From the NCBI RefSeq assembly GCF_003049705.1, contig NZ_PIRF01000002.1:124001-188000 (forward strand): DNA of 64,000 nt, written 5' to 3'. Below the pieces are notes generated by a model. That model did no database searches, was not told the origin of the DNA, and was given only the letters and a program-made list of their open reading frames with translations. The position numbers and the translations under genes were made by a program. Shown in pieces: positions 1 to 9,000 of this stretch. Every line of letters starts with the position of its first letter. Within the stretch, counting starts at the first letter, position 1. This DNA is from Campylobacter concisus. Lineage in GTDB: Bacteria > Campylobacterota > Campylobacteria > Campylobacterales > Campylobacteraceae.

Positions 1-536
1 CTTAGACCACTTTTGCTATCAAGCGCGCCTGTTGGCTCATCAGCCAAGATGATCTCGCCACCATTCATCAGTGCCCTTGCTATGGAGACCCTTTGCTGTT
101 GTCCGCCTGAGAGTTTATTTGGTAAATTTTTAGCCTTTTCGCTAAGGCCAAGAGAGTCTAAAATCTCCATTCCTCTTTTTTCTCGGTCGCTCTTATTTGC
201 CCCTGCATAAATGCTAGGAAGTGCAACGTTTTCAAGGGCGTTCATCGTGCTAAGAAGGTTATATCTTTGAAATATAAAGCCAAATTTATCTCGTCTAAGC
301 TTAGCAAGTGCGTCGCTATCAAATTTTGATATATCTTTGCCATCTAGCAGGTACTGCCCGCCACTTGGGCTATCAAGGCAACCAAGGATGTTCATAAGTG
401 TTGATTTGCCAGAGCCAGACTGACCGATAATGGCTATAAATTCGCCCTTTTTTATCTCTAAATTTATACCATGCAAGATCTCTATCTCATTATCGCCAAG
501 CTTAAAGCTTTTTGTGATATTTTTTAGACTTATCAC
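1..536 (-). CDS. macB: MacB ATP-binding region (partial, cut by window start)
   Basis: Only the N-terminal 178 or so residues are present; the C-terminal permease part lies outside the window. The protein should be the inner-membrane ATPase/permease of a tripartite MacAB-TolC-type exporter. Visible motifs are Walker A (GQSGSGKST), the ABC signature [15 protein letters not shown] and Walker B with [11 protein letters not shown], the pattern of the MacB/LolD-type ATPases. I chose the GTG at 534-536, which follows the macA stop codon without a gap, so the two genes are translationally coupled. Whether the permease is intact cannot be seen. The call is driven by the macA neighbour as well as the motifs. 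Confidence 0.9.
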   Translation of the reverse strand, partial: MISLKNITKSFKLGDNEIEILHGINLEIKKGEFIAIIGQSGSGKSTLMNILGCLDSPSGGQYLLDGKDISKFDSDALAKLRRDKFGFIFQRYNLLSTMNALENVALPSIYAGANKSDREKRGMEILDSLGLSEKAKNLPNKLSGGQQQRVSIARALMNGGEIILADEPTGALDSKSGL

Positions 537-1730
537 TTAAAACTTCTTATTTTCTTTTTCGATCATCTTGGCTATTTCGCTTGCTGAGCCTTGTGATGTG
601 ATGATCTCATCATTCTCGTTCACACCGCTAATGATCTGCGTATCGAGGTTATCTTTTATGCCGGTTTTGACCGCTGTTTTTACCGCTTTGCCATCTTTTA
701 GAACATAGACAAAAGTGCCGTTTTCATCTCTTTTGATGCCGATGCTTGGCACGATGATAGCATCCTTTACGTTTGCTATTAAAAGCTCATTTTGCGTGGT
801 CATGCCTATTCTTAAAATTTTATCTTTATTTTCAACTATGCTTTGAGCATAATAATAAACAGCTGAGTTGCTTGAAGTGCTTGAGCTTGTGGATTTGCTA
901 CTACTGCTAGAGCCGTAGCTACCATCGCTTAATGTCGTTAAGCCAGGGTCGATTGAGCTAACCGTCGTTTGAAATTTTTTCGTTGGCTCAGAGAGGATCG
1001 AGTATTCAACTGGCGTACCAACTTTTATCTTTGTGATGTCGCCCTCGGCTATTTGCATCTTCATCTTGACATAGCTAAGATCTGCGATCTTTACGATAGT
1101 TGGTGTAGTTTGGTTGGCATTTACAGTCTGTCCCTCTTCGACCTGTACGCTTACTATTATGCCATCTCTTGGGGCGGTGATCTTTGTGTAGCCTAAATTT
1201 ATCTTAGCAGTACTTAGCTCGATATTTGTCTGCTTGATCTGAGCCTCGAGCTCCTTTATCTTGGCACTATTTGCGCTATAAGTATTTTTTGCGCTTTCAA
1301 ATTCTTGTTTTGAAGTGGCGTTTTTGGCAAAAAGTGCATTTTCTCTATCAAACTGCGTTTTAGAGATATTTAGAGCCACTTTTGCGCTTTCAAGCTGAGC
1401 TTTGTAGATGGCAAGTTGAGCTTCTTTATTGTCTATGCTATTTTGCTGGGTCGAGCTATCGATACTTGCGATCATATCGCCTTTTTTGACCTGATCTCCA
1501 AGCTTAACGTAGAGTTTTTTTATCTGGCCACTTACCTGCGCACCCACATCAACTAGCTCGGTAGCGAAAATTTCTCCAGTCGCATCGACCTTTTTGCTAA
1601 ATGAACCTTTCTTTGCCTTTTTGGTGATAAATTCCACCTTTTCATCTTTTATCTTAAAAAAATTATCATAGATAAAATATCCACCGACGCCTAAAATAAG
1701 CAGGATTATTAAAATTTTAGATTTTTTCAT
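537..1730 (-). CDS. macA: MacA periplasmic adaptor (membrane fusion protein)
   Basis: HlyD/MacA-family adaptor that links the MacB transporter to an outer-membrane channel. With the start at 1730 the product has 397 residues: an N-terminal membrane anchor (about residues 5-22), a lipoyl/barrel-sandwich half, a long coiled-coil hairpin rich in Lys, Glu and Ala, the second lipoyl half and a beta-barrel. A Ser/Thr-rich low-complexity stretch lies in the C-terminal half, after DGSYG. The upstream in-frame ATG at 1757 is less likely because AAGAGAAG sits just before the 1730 ATG. It is followed directly by macB. Confidence 0.9.
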   Translation of the reverse strand: MKKSKILIILLILGVGGYFIYDNFFKIKDEKVEFITKKAKKGSFSKKVDATGEIFATELVDVGAQVSGQIKKLYVKLGDQVKKGDMIASIDSSTQQNSIDNKEAQLAIYKAQLESAKVALNISKTQFDRENALFAKNATSKQEFESAKNTYSANSAKIKELEAQIKQTNIELSTAKINLGYTKITAPRDGIIVSVQVEEGQTVNANQTTPTIVKIADLSYVKMKMQIAEGDITKIKVGTPVEYSILSEPTKKFQTTVSSIDPGLTTLSDGSYGSSSSSKSTSSSTSSNSAVYYYAQSIVENKDKILRIGMTTQNELLIANVKDAIIVPSIGIKRDENGTFVYVLKDGKAVKTAVKTGIKDNLDTQIISGVNENDEIITSQGSASEIAKMIEKENKKF

Positions 1731-1784
1731 TGCTTCTCTTTGTAAAAAATTAGTCAATTTTACTTAATAAGATTAAAATTCTCT

Positions 1785-3818
1785 TTAAACTTCCTCTTTT
1801 GCCATGCCAGCCTCTATCAAAAACCTACTTGGCTGATAATTCACCTTCTTTATCTTGTCGTATTTTGCATAGCTAAGATATAGCTCGTCTTTTGCTCTGG
1901 TCACTGCCACGTAAAAGAGCCGCCTCTCTTCTTCTAGGCTGCCGCCCATACTCATTAGCTTTAAATTTGGAAAGCGGTTTTGTGCGAGATCGACGATAAA
2001 AACTTGGTCAAACTCAAGCCCCTTGCTCGCATGCACGCTAAGCAAACTAACGCCCTGCCCTTCACTCATCTCGTTGCTTCCAAGGGCTAAGAAGTTGTAA
2101 AATTTACTGATATCTTGATATTTTTTAGCTAGCTCGCTTAGCACCACGCTCTTTGCCATTATGCGCTCTTTGACCTCTTCTTTGAGCGCAAGATCAACAT
2201 TGCCGTTTTTTAGAGTTGCCCTTTTTGTGCTGAGATTTTCAACGATGAGAGAGTAAATTTTACTAGTTTTTATCTCATTTATCATCGTGGCTGGCTTTGA
2301 GATATTTCTCATGCCTCGTAAAAAGTTGTAAATTTCATATAAAAACTGCGCCCCACTCTCGCTTAGCTTTTGTAGTTTTAGCACAGGATGACCTAGAAAT
2401 TTATCACTAAAGCCAAGTTTAGAAAACCTTGAAACTTCGGCAAATTCATCAAGATCGTCAAAAAGACCAAGCTGGTAGTTTCGCCTTTTGTTTGATGAGA
2501 TATTTACACTCTCGTCTGGCTCAACTATCCCTTTTATCAAATTTCCATGCCCAAGTTTAAGCAGTGCGTCAAAAATCTCTTTGCTAACTGCGCTACCAAC
2601 GCCCTTTGCGTATTCGCAGATGTGGATAAATGCCATTATATCTTTTGGATTGACATAAATTCCCATGATGTCGATGAGCGCCTTGATCTCACGGCTCTCA
2701 AAGAAGCTCACCCCACCCTTTCGCTTCGAGCCAATACCTCGCTCTTTTAGCGCGACCTCGATACCATCAGCTGATGAGTTATTTCTAAAAATTATGGCGA
2801 TATTTTCTCTATTAAATGGCGAGAGCGAGATGATATCAGCGATGTTTTGATACTGATCAAAAAGCTCGTTATAGACAAGCAGCCTTGGAGGCTTGAAATT
2901 TCCCTCACGGCTCACGGTTAGGTGTTTTTCATAAAGTCTTGGATTGTTATTTATGACCTTATTTGCAAGGGCAAGTATGCTTGAGCTTGAGCGGTAGTTT
3001 ACATTTAAAGCGTAGATATTTGCGTTTGGAAAGCGATCTTTAAATGAGCCAATGATCTCGATATTCGCGCCATTAAATGCGTAAATGCTCTGGTCAAAAT
3101 CGCCCACGCAAAATAGACTCTTTGTCTTAAATGCGTCTATTAGGCTGCCTTGAAGCGTGTTTGTATCTTGATACTCGTCGATCAAAATTTCATCATAAGC
3201 TAAATTTGCCCCTTTTTTTAGCTCGTCGCGCATTTTTATGAGAAGGTCGTTAAAGTCAGCGTAGGCAAATTTAGCCTTTTCAGCCTCAAACTCCTCTAAA
3301 ACATCTTCATAAATTTCAGCATAAACGCCCTGCTCTTCGCTCTTCTCACTTATCCATTTGCCAAATGTTGTGCCTTGTTCGCTGTTTTGAAAGAGCGAGT
3401 AAAGATCGTATAGATAGGCTCCGCCATAAGGTTTGACGTCGCTTAAATGGTAAAATTTTCGTCTCTCAACAAGACTTTTTAAAAGCGTCTTTAGCTCGCT
3501 TGGCTGCTTTAGCGTGACGCCTTTATCAAGGCTTTTTAAAAGCGAAAACGAGACCGAGTGAAAGGTGCCTGCGGTGATTTTGGAGGTGATTTGTTTATCA
3601 AAATATCTATTTAAACGCTCTATCATCTCGCTGGCTGCTTTGTTAGTGAATGTTAGAAGCAAAATTTTCTCTGGCACAATGCCTAAATTTAGTAGATGAG
3701 CGATGCGCGCGACTATGGTGCTAGTCTTGCCAGTGCCAGCTGAAGCGATGATGAGATTGTGTCCAAATGGCGCAGTTGCGGCGGTGTATTGTTCTTTGTT
3801 TAACCTAGATAAGGGCAT
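1785..3818 (-). CDS. UvrD/PcrA/Rep-type ATP-dependent DNA helicase
   Basis: Superfamily 1A 3'-5' helicase of 677 residues, expected in repair and replication-fork maintenance. All canonical motifs are readable in order: Walker A ASAGTGKT (residues 25-32), the DEYQDT box (motif II), GDFDQSIYAFNGA (III), LNVNYRSS (IV), SVHASKGLEF (V) and FYVAVTRAKDELYL (VI). The size is typical of Campylobacterota UvrD/PcrA proteins; uvrD, pcrA and rep cannot be separated by eye. The start is supported by AAGAGGAAAC upstream of the ATG. It is transcribed divergently from pbpC across 64 bp. Confidence 0.9.
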   Translation of the reverse strand: MPLSRLNKEQYTAATAPFGHNLIIASAGTGKTSTIVARIAHLLNLGIVPEKILLLTFTNKAASEMIERLNRYFDKQITSKITAGTFHSVSFSLLKSLDKGVTLKQPSELKTLLKSLVERRKFYHLSDVKPYGGAYLYDLYSLFQNSEQGTTFGKWISEKSEEQGVYAEIYEDVLEEFEAEKAKFAYADFNDLLIKMRDELKKGANLAYDEILIDEYQDTNTLQGSLIDAFKTKSLFCVGDFDQSIYAFNGANIEIIGSFKDRFPNANIYALNVNYRSSSSILALANKVINNNPRLYEKHLTVSREGNFKPPRLLVYNELFDQYQNIADIISLSPFNRENIAIIFRNNSSADGIEVALKERGIGSKRKGGVSFFESREIKALIDIMGIYVNPKDIMAFIHICEYAKGVGSAVSKEIFDALLKLGHGNLIKGIVEPDESVNISSNKRRNYQLGLFDDLDEFAEVSRFSKLGFSDKFLGHPVLKLQKLSESGAQFLYEIYNFLRGMRNISKPATMINEIKTSKIYSLIVENLSTKRATLKNGNVDLALKEEVKERIMAKSVVLSELAKKYQDISKFYNFLALGSNEMSEGQGVSLLSVHASKGLEFDQVFIVDLAQNRFPNLKLMSMGGSLEEERRLFYVAVTRAKDELYLSYAKYDKIKKVNYQPSRFLIEAGMAKEEV

Positions 3819-3843
3819 TGTTTCCTCTTTTTAAAAAGGGCTA

Positions 3844-3875
3844 ATTATAGCTACTTAAACTTTAACAGCTATAAT
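3844..3875. promoter_or_regulatory. Divergent -10 elements for uvrD (-) and pbpC (+)
   Basis: The short intergenic region contains TATAAT on the plus strand at 3870-3875 and TATAAT on the minus strand (ATTATA at 3844-3849). Each is preceded by AGC, so the boxes form an inverted repeat around an A/T-rich centre. No good -35 is visible, as is usual in Campylobacter. The pbpC ATG begins only 7 nt after its -10 box, so that transcript would have essentially no leader. Confidence 0.5.
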
Positions 3876-3882
3876 CACGCGG

Positions 3883-6051
3883 ATGAAAAAGTTTAAATTT
3901 CTAAAATTACTTGCCCTATTTTTGGCTTTAATGATCGCTATCTTTTTGATACTTGATCAAATTTATCCACTAAATTTAGATGCAATCAAAAAAGACGAAG
4001 CCAAAATTTTACTTGATAGAAATGGCAACATTATAAATATGAAGCTTAGCAGCGACGGAATTTGGAGATTTCACGAGCAAAGCTTCCCAAACTCGCTAAA
4101 ACAATGCGTCGTGCTCTTTGAAGATAGATACTTTTACTACCATGTTGGCGTAAATTTTGCCTCCATTTTTAGAGCATTTTTTCACAACCTAAGAAGTGAC
4201 AACCGCATAGGGGCTAGCACCATCACGATGCAAGTGGCCAGGATGCTTGAACCAAATGAGAGGAGCTATAAAAACAAGATAAGAGAAATTTTTAGAGCTT
4301 TTCAGCTTGAGCTTCATTTTAGCAAGGATGAAATTTTAAATTTATACCTAAATTTAGCCCCATACGGCGGCAACATCGAAGGTGCAAAGGCGGCTAGCTT
4401 TTTTTACTTTGGCAAAGAGCTAAACGAGCTTAGCTACGCTCAGGCGGCACTTTTAAGCACGATCCCTAAAAATCCAAATAGAAATAGGCTAGACCGCGTT
4501 TCAAACATAAATGCCCTAAAAAACAGGGTCATAAAGATGCTTTACAAGGCAAATTTAATCGATCTTAGCGCCTTTAAAAGAGCGCAGGCTGAGCCATTTA
4601 AAAATGTAAGAGCAAAAGCTATCGTAACAGCGGAAGATTATGCAAATGTCGCTTTTAAAAACCAAATTTCAAAGGCGAGTTTGGATCTAAATTTACAAAA
4701 AGATATGCTTAAAATTTTAAAAGATACAATGTTTTCACTAAAGGCTAAAAATGCAAACAACGCTGCAGCTGTGGTAATAGATAATAAAAAAATGAGCGTT
4801 GTTGCCTTCATCGGCTCGCACGATGAGCACGCACGGGATGGCAAAAACTCAGCTCTAAATATGAAGCGAAACACCGGTAGCACGCTAAAGCCTTTTATCT
4901 ACTCACTTGCGCTTGATAGCGGGCTTATAACGCCAAATTCGCAGTTAATAGACACGCAAATTTATATAAAAGAGTATGCTCCAAAGAATTTTAGTAATGA
5001 TTTTTTAGGTATCGTAAGCGCAAAAGATGCTCTAAATTTCAGCCTAAATATCCCGGTTATAAATTTAAACTTAAAACTAAAAGACAATTCGCTTTACGAA
5101 CTACTTGAAAAGGTAAATTTAGTAGATGAAGATAAAGAGTATTATGGAGCTTCTATAACGCTTGGAAGTGCTGAAATGAGCCTGCTTGATCTTGCTCATC
5201 TTTATACTATTTATGCAAATGACGGCATTTATAGACCACTTGAGTTTGCAGGAAAAAACTACAAAAATGAAGAGAAAAATGTAACTCTAATCTCGCCTCA
5301 AAGTGCCTATTTAACTGCTAAAATGCTAAGTGAAGCCTCAAGATCATATCTAAAAAATGCTTGGCAGTACGCCCAAAATACGCCAAAGATCGCCTTTAAA
5401 ACTGGCACAAGCGCAAACTCACGTGATCTTTACGCCATAGGCGTTGATGAAAATTATACAATTGCTATTTGGATTGGAAATTTTAATGCCAGTAAAACTG
5501 ATAAATTAACAGGACTAAATGACGTATCAAAGAGTCTTTTTGATATGTTTAAGATAATCGCTCAAAAAGAGAAGTTAAGATTTATAAGTGAGCCAGATGG
5601 CATAGAAAAGCTGCCAACCTGTCTTGATGCCTTTAACTATGAAAAGTGTAAAAAAATGGCGCTTGATGATAGGATAAAGGGTGTAGATTTAAAAGATAAA
5701 TGCGAAAGTTTAAGAGGCGAAGAGCTTGATTTTTTGGTTAAAAATGAGCTTTTGGACAAAGATGAGATACAAAAAAGTCCTTGCGCTGAAATTTTTAAAG
5801 ATAAAAAGCCAGTTTTTGCCTATCCGTATGACAATGAAGAGATAGTGACAGATGAAAATATTACACAAGTTATGGTAAAATGCTACGCGTTTTTAGGCGA
5901 TGAAATTTACCTAAAAATAGATGATTTGAACTTTTCTAAGATAGAAAATGCAAGCGAAAAAAAGTTTGATCTAACTCTTGGCGAGCACAGCATAAAATGC
6001 CTTGATCAAAACTCAAATCAAAGTGAAATAACAATAAAAATAAGGAGATAA
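3883..6051 (+). CDS. pbpC: Penicillin-binding protein 1C (bifunctional transglycosylase/transpeptidase)
   Basis: Class A PBP of 722 residues, anchored by an N-terminal membrane segment (about 5-24). The GT51 glycosyltransferase domain shows the catalytic EDRYFYYHVG at 80-89 and TITMQVARML. The transpeptidase domain shows SxxK (STLK, 333-336), SLN (387-389) and KTGTS (506-510). The last ~130 residues fit the PBP1C-specific C-terminal domain. The pairing with a downstream alpha-2-macroglobulin gene is the known pbpC-yfhM partnership, thought to couple peptidoglycan repair to periplasmic defence against proteases. There is no clear Shine-Dalgarno, and the -10 box lies right before the ATG. Confidence 0.92.
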   Translation: MKKFKFLKLLALFLALMIAIFLILDQIYPLNLDAIKKDEAKILLDRNGNIINMKLSSDGIWRFHEQSFPNSLKQCVVLFEDRYFYYHVGVNFASIFRAFFHNLRSDNRIGASTITMQVARMLEPNERSYKNKIREIFRAFQLELHFSKDEILNLYLNLAPYGGNIEGAKAASFFYFGKELNELSYAQAALLSTIPKNPNRNRLDRVSNINALKNRVIKMLYKANLIDLSAFKRAQAEPFKNVRAKAIVTAEDYANVAFKNQISKASLDLNLQKDMLKILKDTMFSLKAKNANNAAAVVIDNKKMSVVAFIGSHDEHARDGKNSALNMKRNTGSTLKPFIYSLALDSGLITPNSQLIDTQIYIKEYAPKNFSNDFLGIVSAKDALNFSLNIPVINLNLKLKDNSLYELLEKVNLVDEDKEYYGASITLGSAEMSLLDLAHLYTIYANDGIYRPLEFAGKNYKNEEKNVTLISPQSAYLTAKMLSEASRSYLKNAWQYAQNTPKIAFKTGTSANSRDLYAIGVDENYTIAIWIGNFNASKTDKLTGLNDVSKSLFDMFKIIAQKEKLRFISEPDGIEKLPTCLDAFNYEKCKKMALDDRIKGVDLKDKCESLRGEELDFLVKNELLDKDEIQKSPCAEIFKDKKPVFAYPYDNEEIVTDENITQVMVKCYAFLGDEIYLKIDDLNFSKIENASEKKFDLTLGEHSIKCLDQNSNQSEITIKIRR

Positions 6052-6052
6052 A

Positions 6053-9000
6053 ATGTGGCAAAAAGTAGCACTTCTAGCACTTTTGGGAATGACAAATTTA
6101 TATGCTTTGAGCCTAAATGGCACTGCGCAGATAAAATCGCCCCTAAGCGTAGAGTTTGGACTAGAAGATGAAGTAGATAAAAATTTTGTTGGTATGCTAA
6201 GCGATAAAAAGCTACTTTTGTGCCAACCAGCATTAAATGGTACGGTTAGATTTAATAGTCAAAGCTTGCTATTTTTTACAAAAGATATGCACGCTGGTTT
6301 GGATTATAGCTGCAAGCTTGAAAACGGAAGCACTGCTAGTTTTGCCACGAAAGAATTTGAGCTAACAAAGATAGAAAAAATAAGCGATAGCAAATATATA
6401 GTTAAATTTAATGATGAAGTAAATATTGAAGCTATCAAAAATATTGCCGTAAAAGATGCGAAATTTAAAGCAATTGAGCTTTCTAACAATAGTTTTGAGC
6501 TTAATCTTGATAAAAATTTAAGCAATCCAGTTTTTGATTTTGGTGAAAAATTTGAGAGCAAATTTGGCGCAACGCTTTCAGGTGAAACGATAGTAAATTT
6601 TGCCGATGAAATAAGTGAAGAAAGCGCAAATATAAATGATAATTCAAAGAGTCTTGAGATACCAGAAATTTATCCAGTAAGCCTTGATAATGGCATCTTG
6701 GGCTTTAGAATTTATCTAAAAAATTGGCTTGATGACGATATTAACTTAAAAAAATTTATAAACATTAAAGGTGTAAAAAACTTTAGCATCAGTGACGTTA
6801 AATATAGTGACAACTATGAAGAAAACTCAGAACTTAGCGAATATTATTACTACATTGATATCACAAGTGACGATTTTAAGCCACAAAATAGTTATGAAAT
6901 CACCATTAAACCAGGCTTTGGCGATGATAGAAATGTAGTAAGAGAAGAAAATAGCTATGAAGTAGTAGCTGGCAATTTTACTCCGTTTGCAAATTTTATA
7001 AATAATGAACCATATATCTCAAGTGTCGGTGAGATCGGTATTAGAAGTGCAAATTTGCCTGAGCTAAATGTAAGCATTGAAAAGCTAAGCGATCAAAATT
7101 TTAGATATTTTTTAAATTTTAATGACAATAACGAAGAGTTAAGCAACTTCAGCGCAAAAGTGGCAAGCAAAAGCTATAAGCTTGATGGTGCATTAAATGA
7201 AATTTCTCTAAATAAAATCAAACTTGACTTTGCTGGGGCTGGAGACGGCGTTTATAAGATAAATTTAAACTACGGCAAAGATAAGAGCGTTTCAAAAGTA
7301 GTATATCTAAGTGATATCGCCGTAAATGCAAAGCTTGGTAAGGATGAAATTTTCGTATTTGCAAATCGTCTTGGCGAAAATACAATGCTTCCAAACGCAA
7401 ATGTGAAAATTTATGGCAAAAAGAACGAAGAAATTGTAGTTGGTGCGACAAATGATATAGGCGTTTTTAAATTTAACAAAAAAGATATTTACAAAGATAT
7501 CTCCTCAGTGGTTGTCTCTCTTGGAAAAGAGCAAAATTTTCTTATTTTAAAAGAAGACGAAGCTGTAAATGAAGCGAAATTTATGAGCCAAAATGCCAGT
7601 GAGAGCATCGATGCATACGTTCATTTTGCTTCAAATATCATAAGACCAAATGAGAGTTTAAAGGGTGCAATCTACCTAAGGGATAGAGATTTTAATCCTT
7701 TAAAAAATATGCCTATAAAGATAAAATTTTTCGATCCACAAGGCAAAAGTAGTGCTGAAATTTCAAAAAATACAAATGACGTTGGCATGGTAAATTTTGA
7801 AAAAGAGATACTAAGTGATCTTAGCGGTAGATTTAATATGCAAGTAATTTACGCAAACAAAGTGATCTCAAATGTGCCATTTTTTGTTGAGAGTTTTATG
7901 CCAAATAGGATAAAAAATGAGATAACACTTGAGAGAGATAAATTTTTCGCAAATGAGCTTGTTAGAGCCAATCTAGCTAGTAACTATCTCTTTGGTGGCG
8001 CTGCTAGCGAGCTTGATGGCAGCATGCAGGTGAGCTTTTTTGATGATGAATATAAAAATAGCGAGTTTAAAGAGTATAAATTTAAAAATAATACGCTAAA
8101 ACCAAGTGCTTATCCATCTTTTGAAAATGATCTCACTCTTTCAAAAGATGGCAAATCAAGCCAAATGATAGATCTCAGCTTTAGCACTAAAAATGCCTCT
8201 TCTATCATAACAGGCGTGATAAATTTTAATGTAAATGATGATGGCAAAAACGTAAGCGATACAAAAAGCTTTACACTCTATCCTTACAAGGATATGGTTG
8301 GTATCGCAGCAAGCACGACATTTGCTGAGCCAAACGAAGATGTAAAAATAAGAACGGTTGTAGTAGATATGTCAAGTCAAAAGGCCGTAAAATCAAATTT
8401 AAAATTTGATATAAAACGTGTCACTTGGCAATACCAAAGAGATGCAAATGGCTATATAAAGTGGTTTCAAACACTAGAAGATGTGGATAATTTTTATAAA
8501 GATAATGGCGAGTTTAGCTATAAATTTACACAAAGTGGCTCATATGTGATCATCGCTACAAATCTAGTAAGTGGAGCAAGCACAAGCCTTGATATGGACG
8601 TAAGTGGCTACAATTACTCGACTCTAGCGCCTACAAAAGAGCTTAGCAAATCTCAAATCAAACTAAATAAAAATATCTACAAAAAAGGCGATGAACTAAG
8701 TGCTGATATAAGCTCAGCTATAAAAGAAGGAATCGCCCTTGTTACACTTGAAGATGGTGGCGTGAAAGCCTACAAGGTCGTTAAGATAAAAAACAACTCA
8801 GCAAATGTGAAATTTAAACTTGATTTTGATTTTAGTGGACTTTACGTGAGTGCAAATATCTACCGCATGACAGATAGTGGATTAACTCCGTTTAGGACTT
8901 ACGGTAAGGTTTATGCTAAAGCTGATAAGTCATCAAGGATACTTGATCTAAGCATTGATGCACCAAATACAGCAAAAAGTGATGAAAATATAAAAATTTC

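Noticed and set aside
870..930. Ser/Thr-coding low-complexity stretch in macA as a DNA repeat locus
   Set aside because: The codons vary and there is no regular repeat unit; such linkers are common in MacA proteins.
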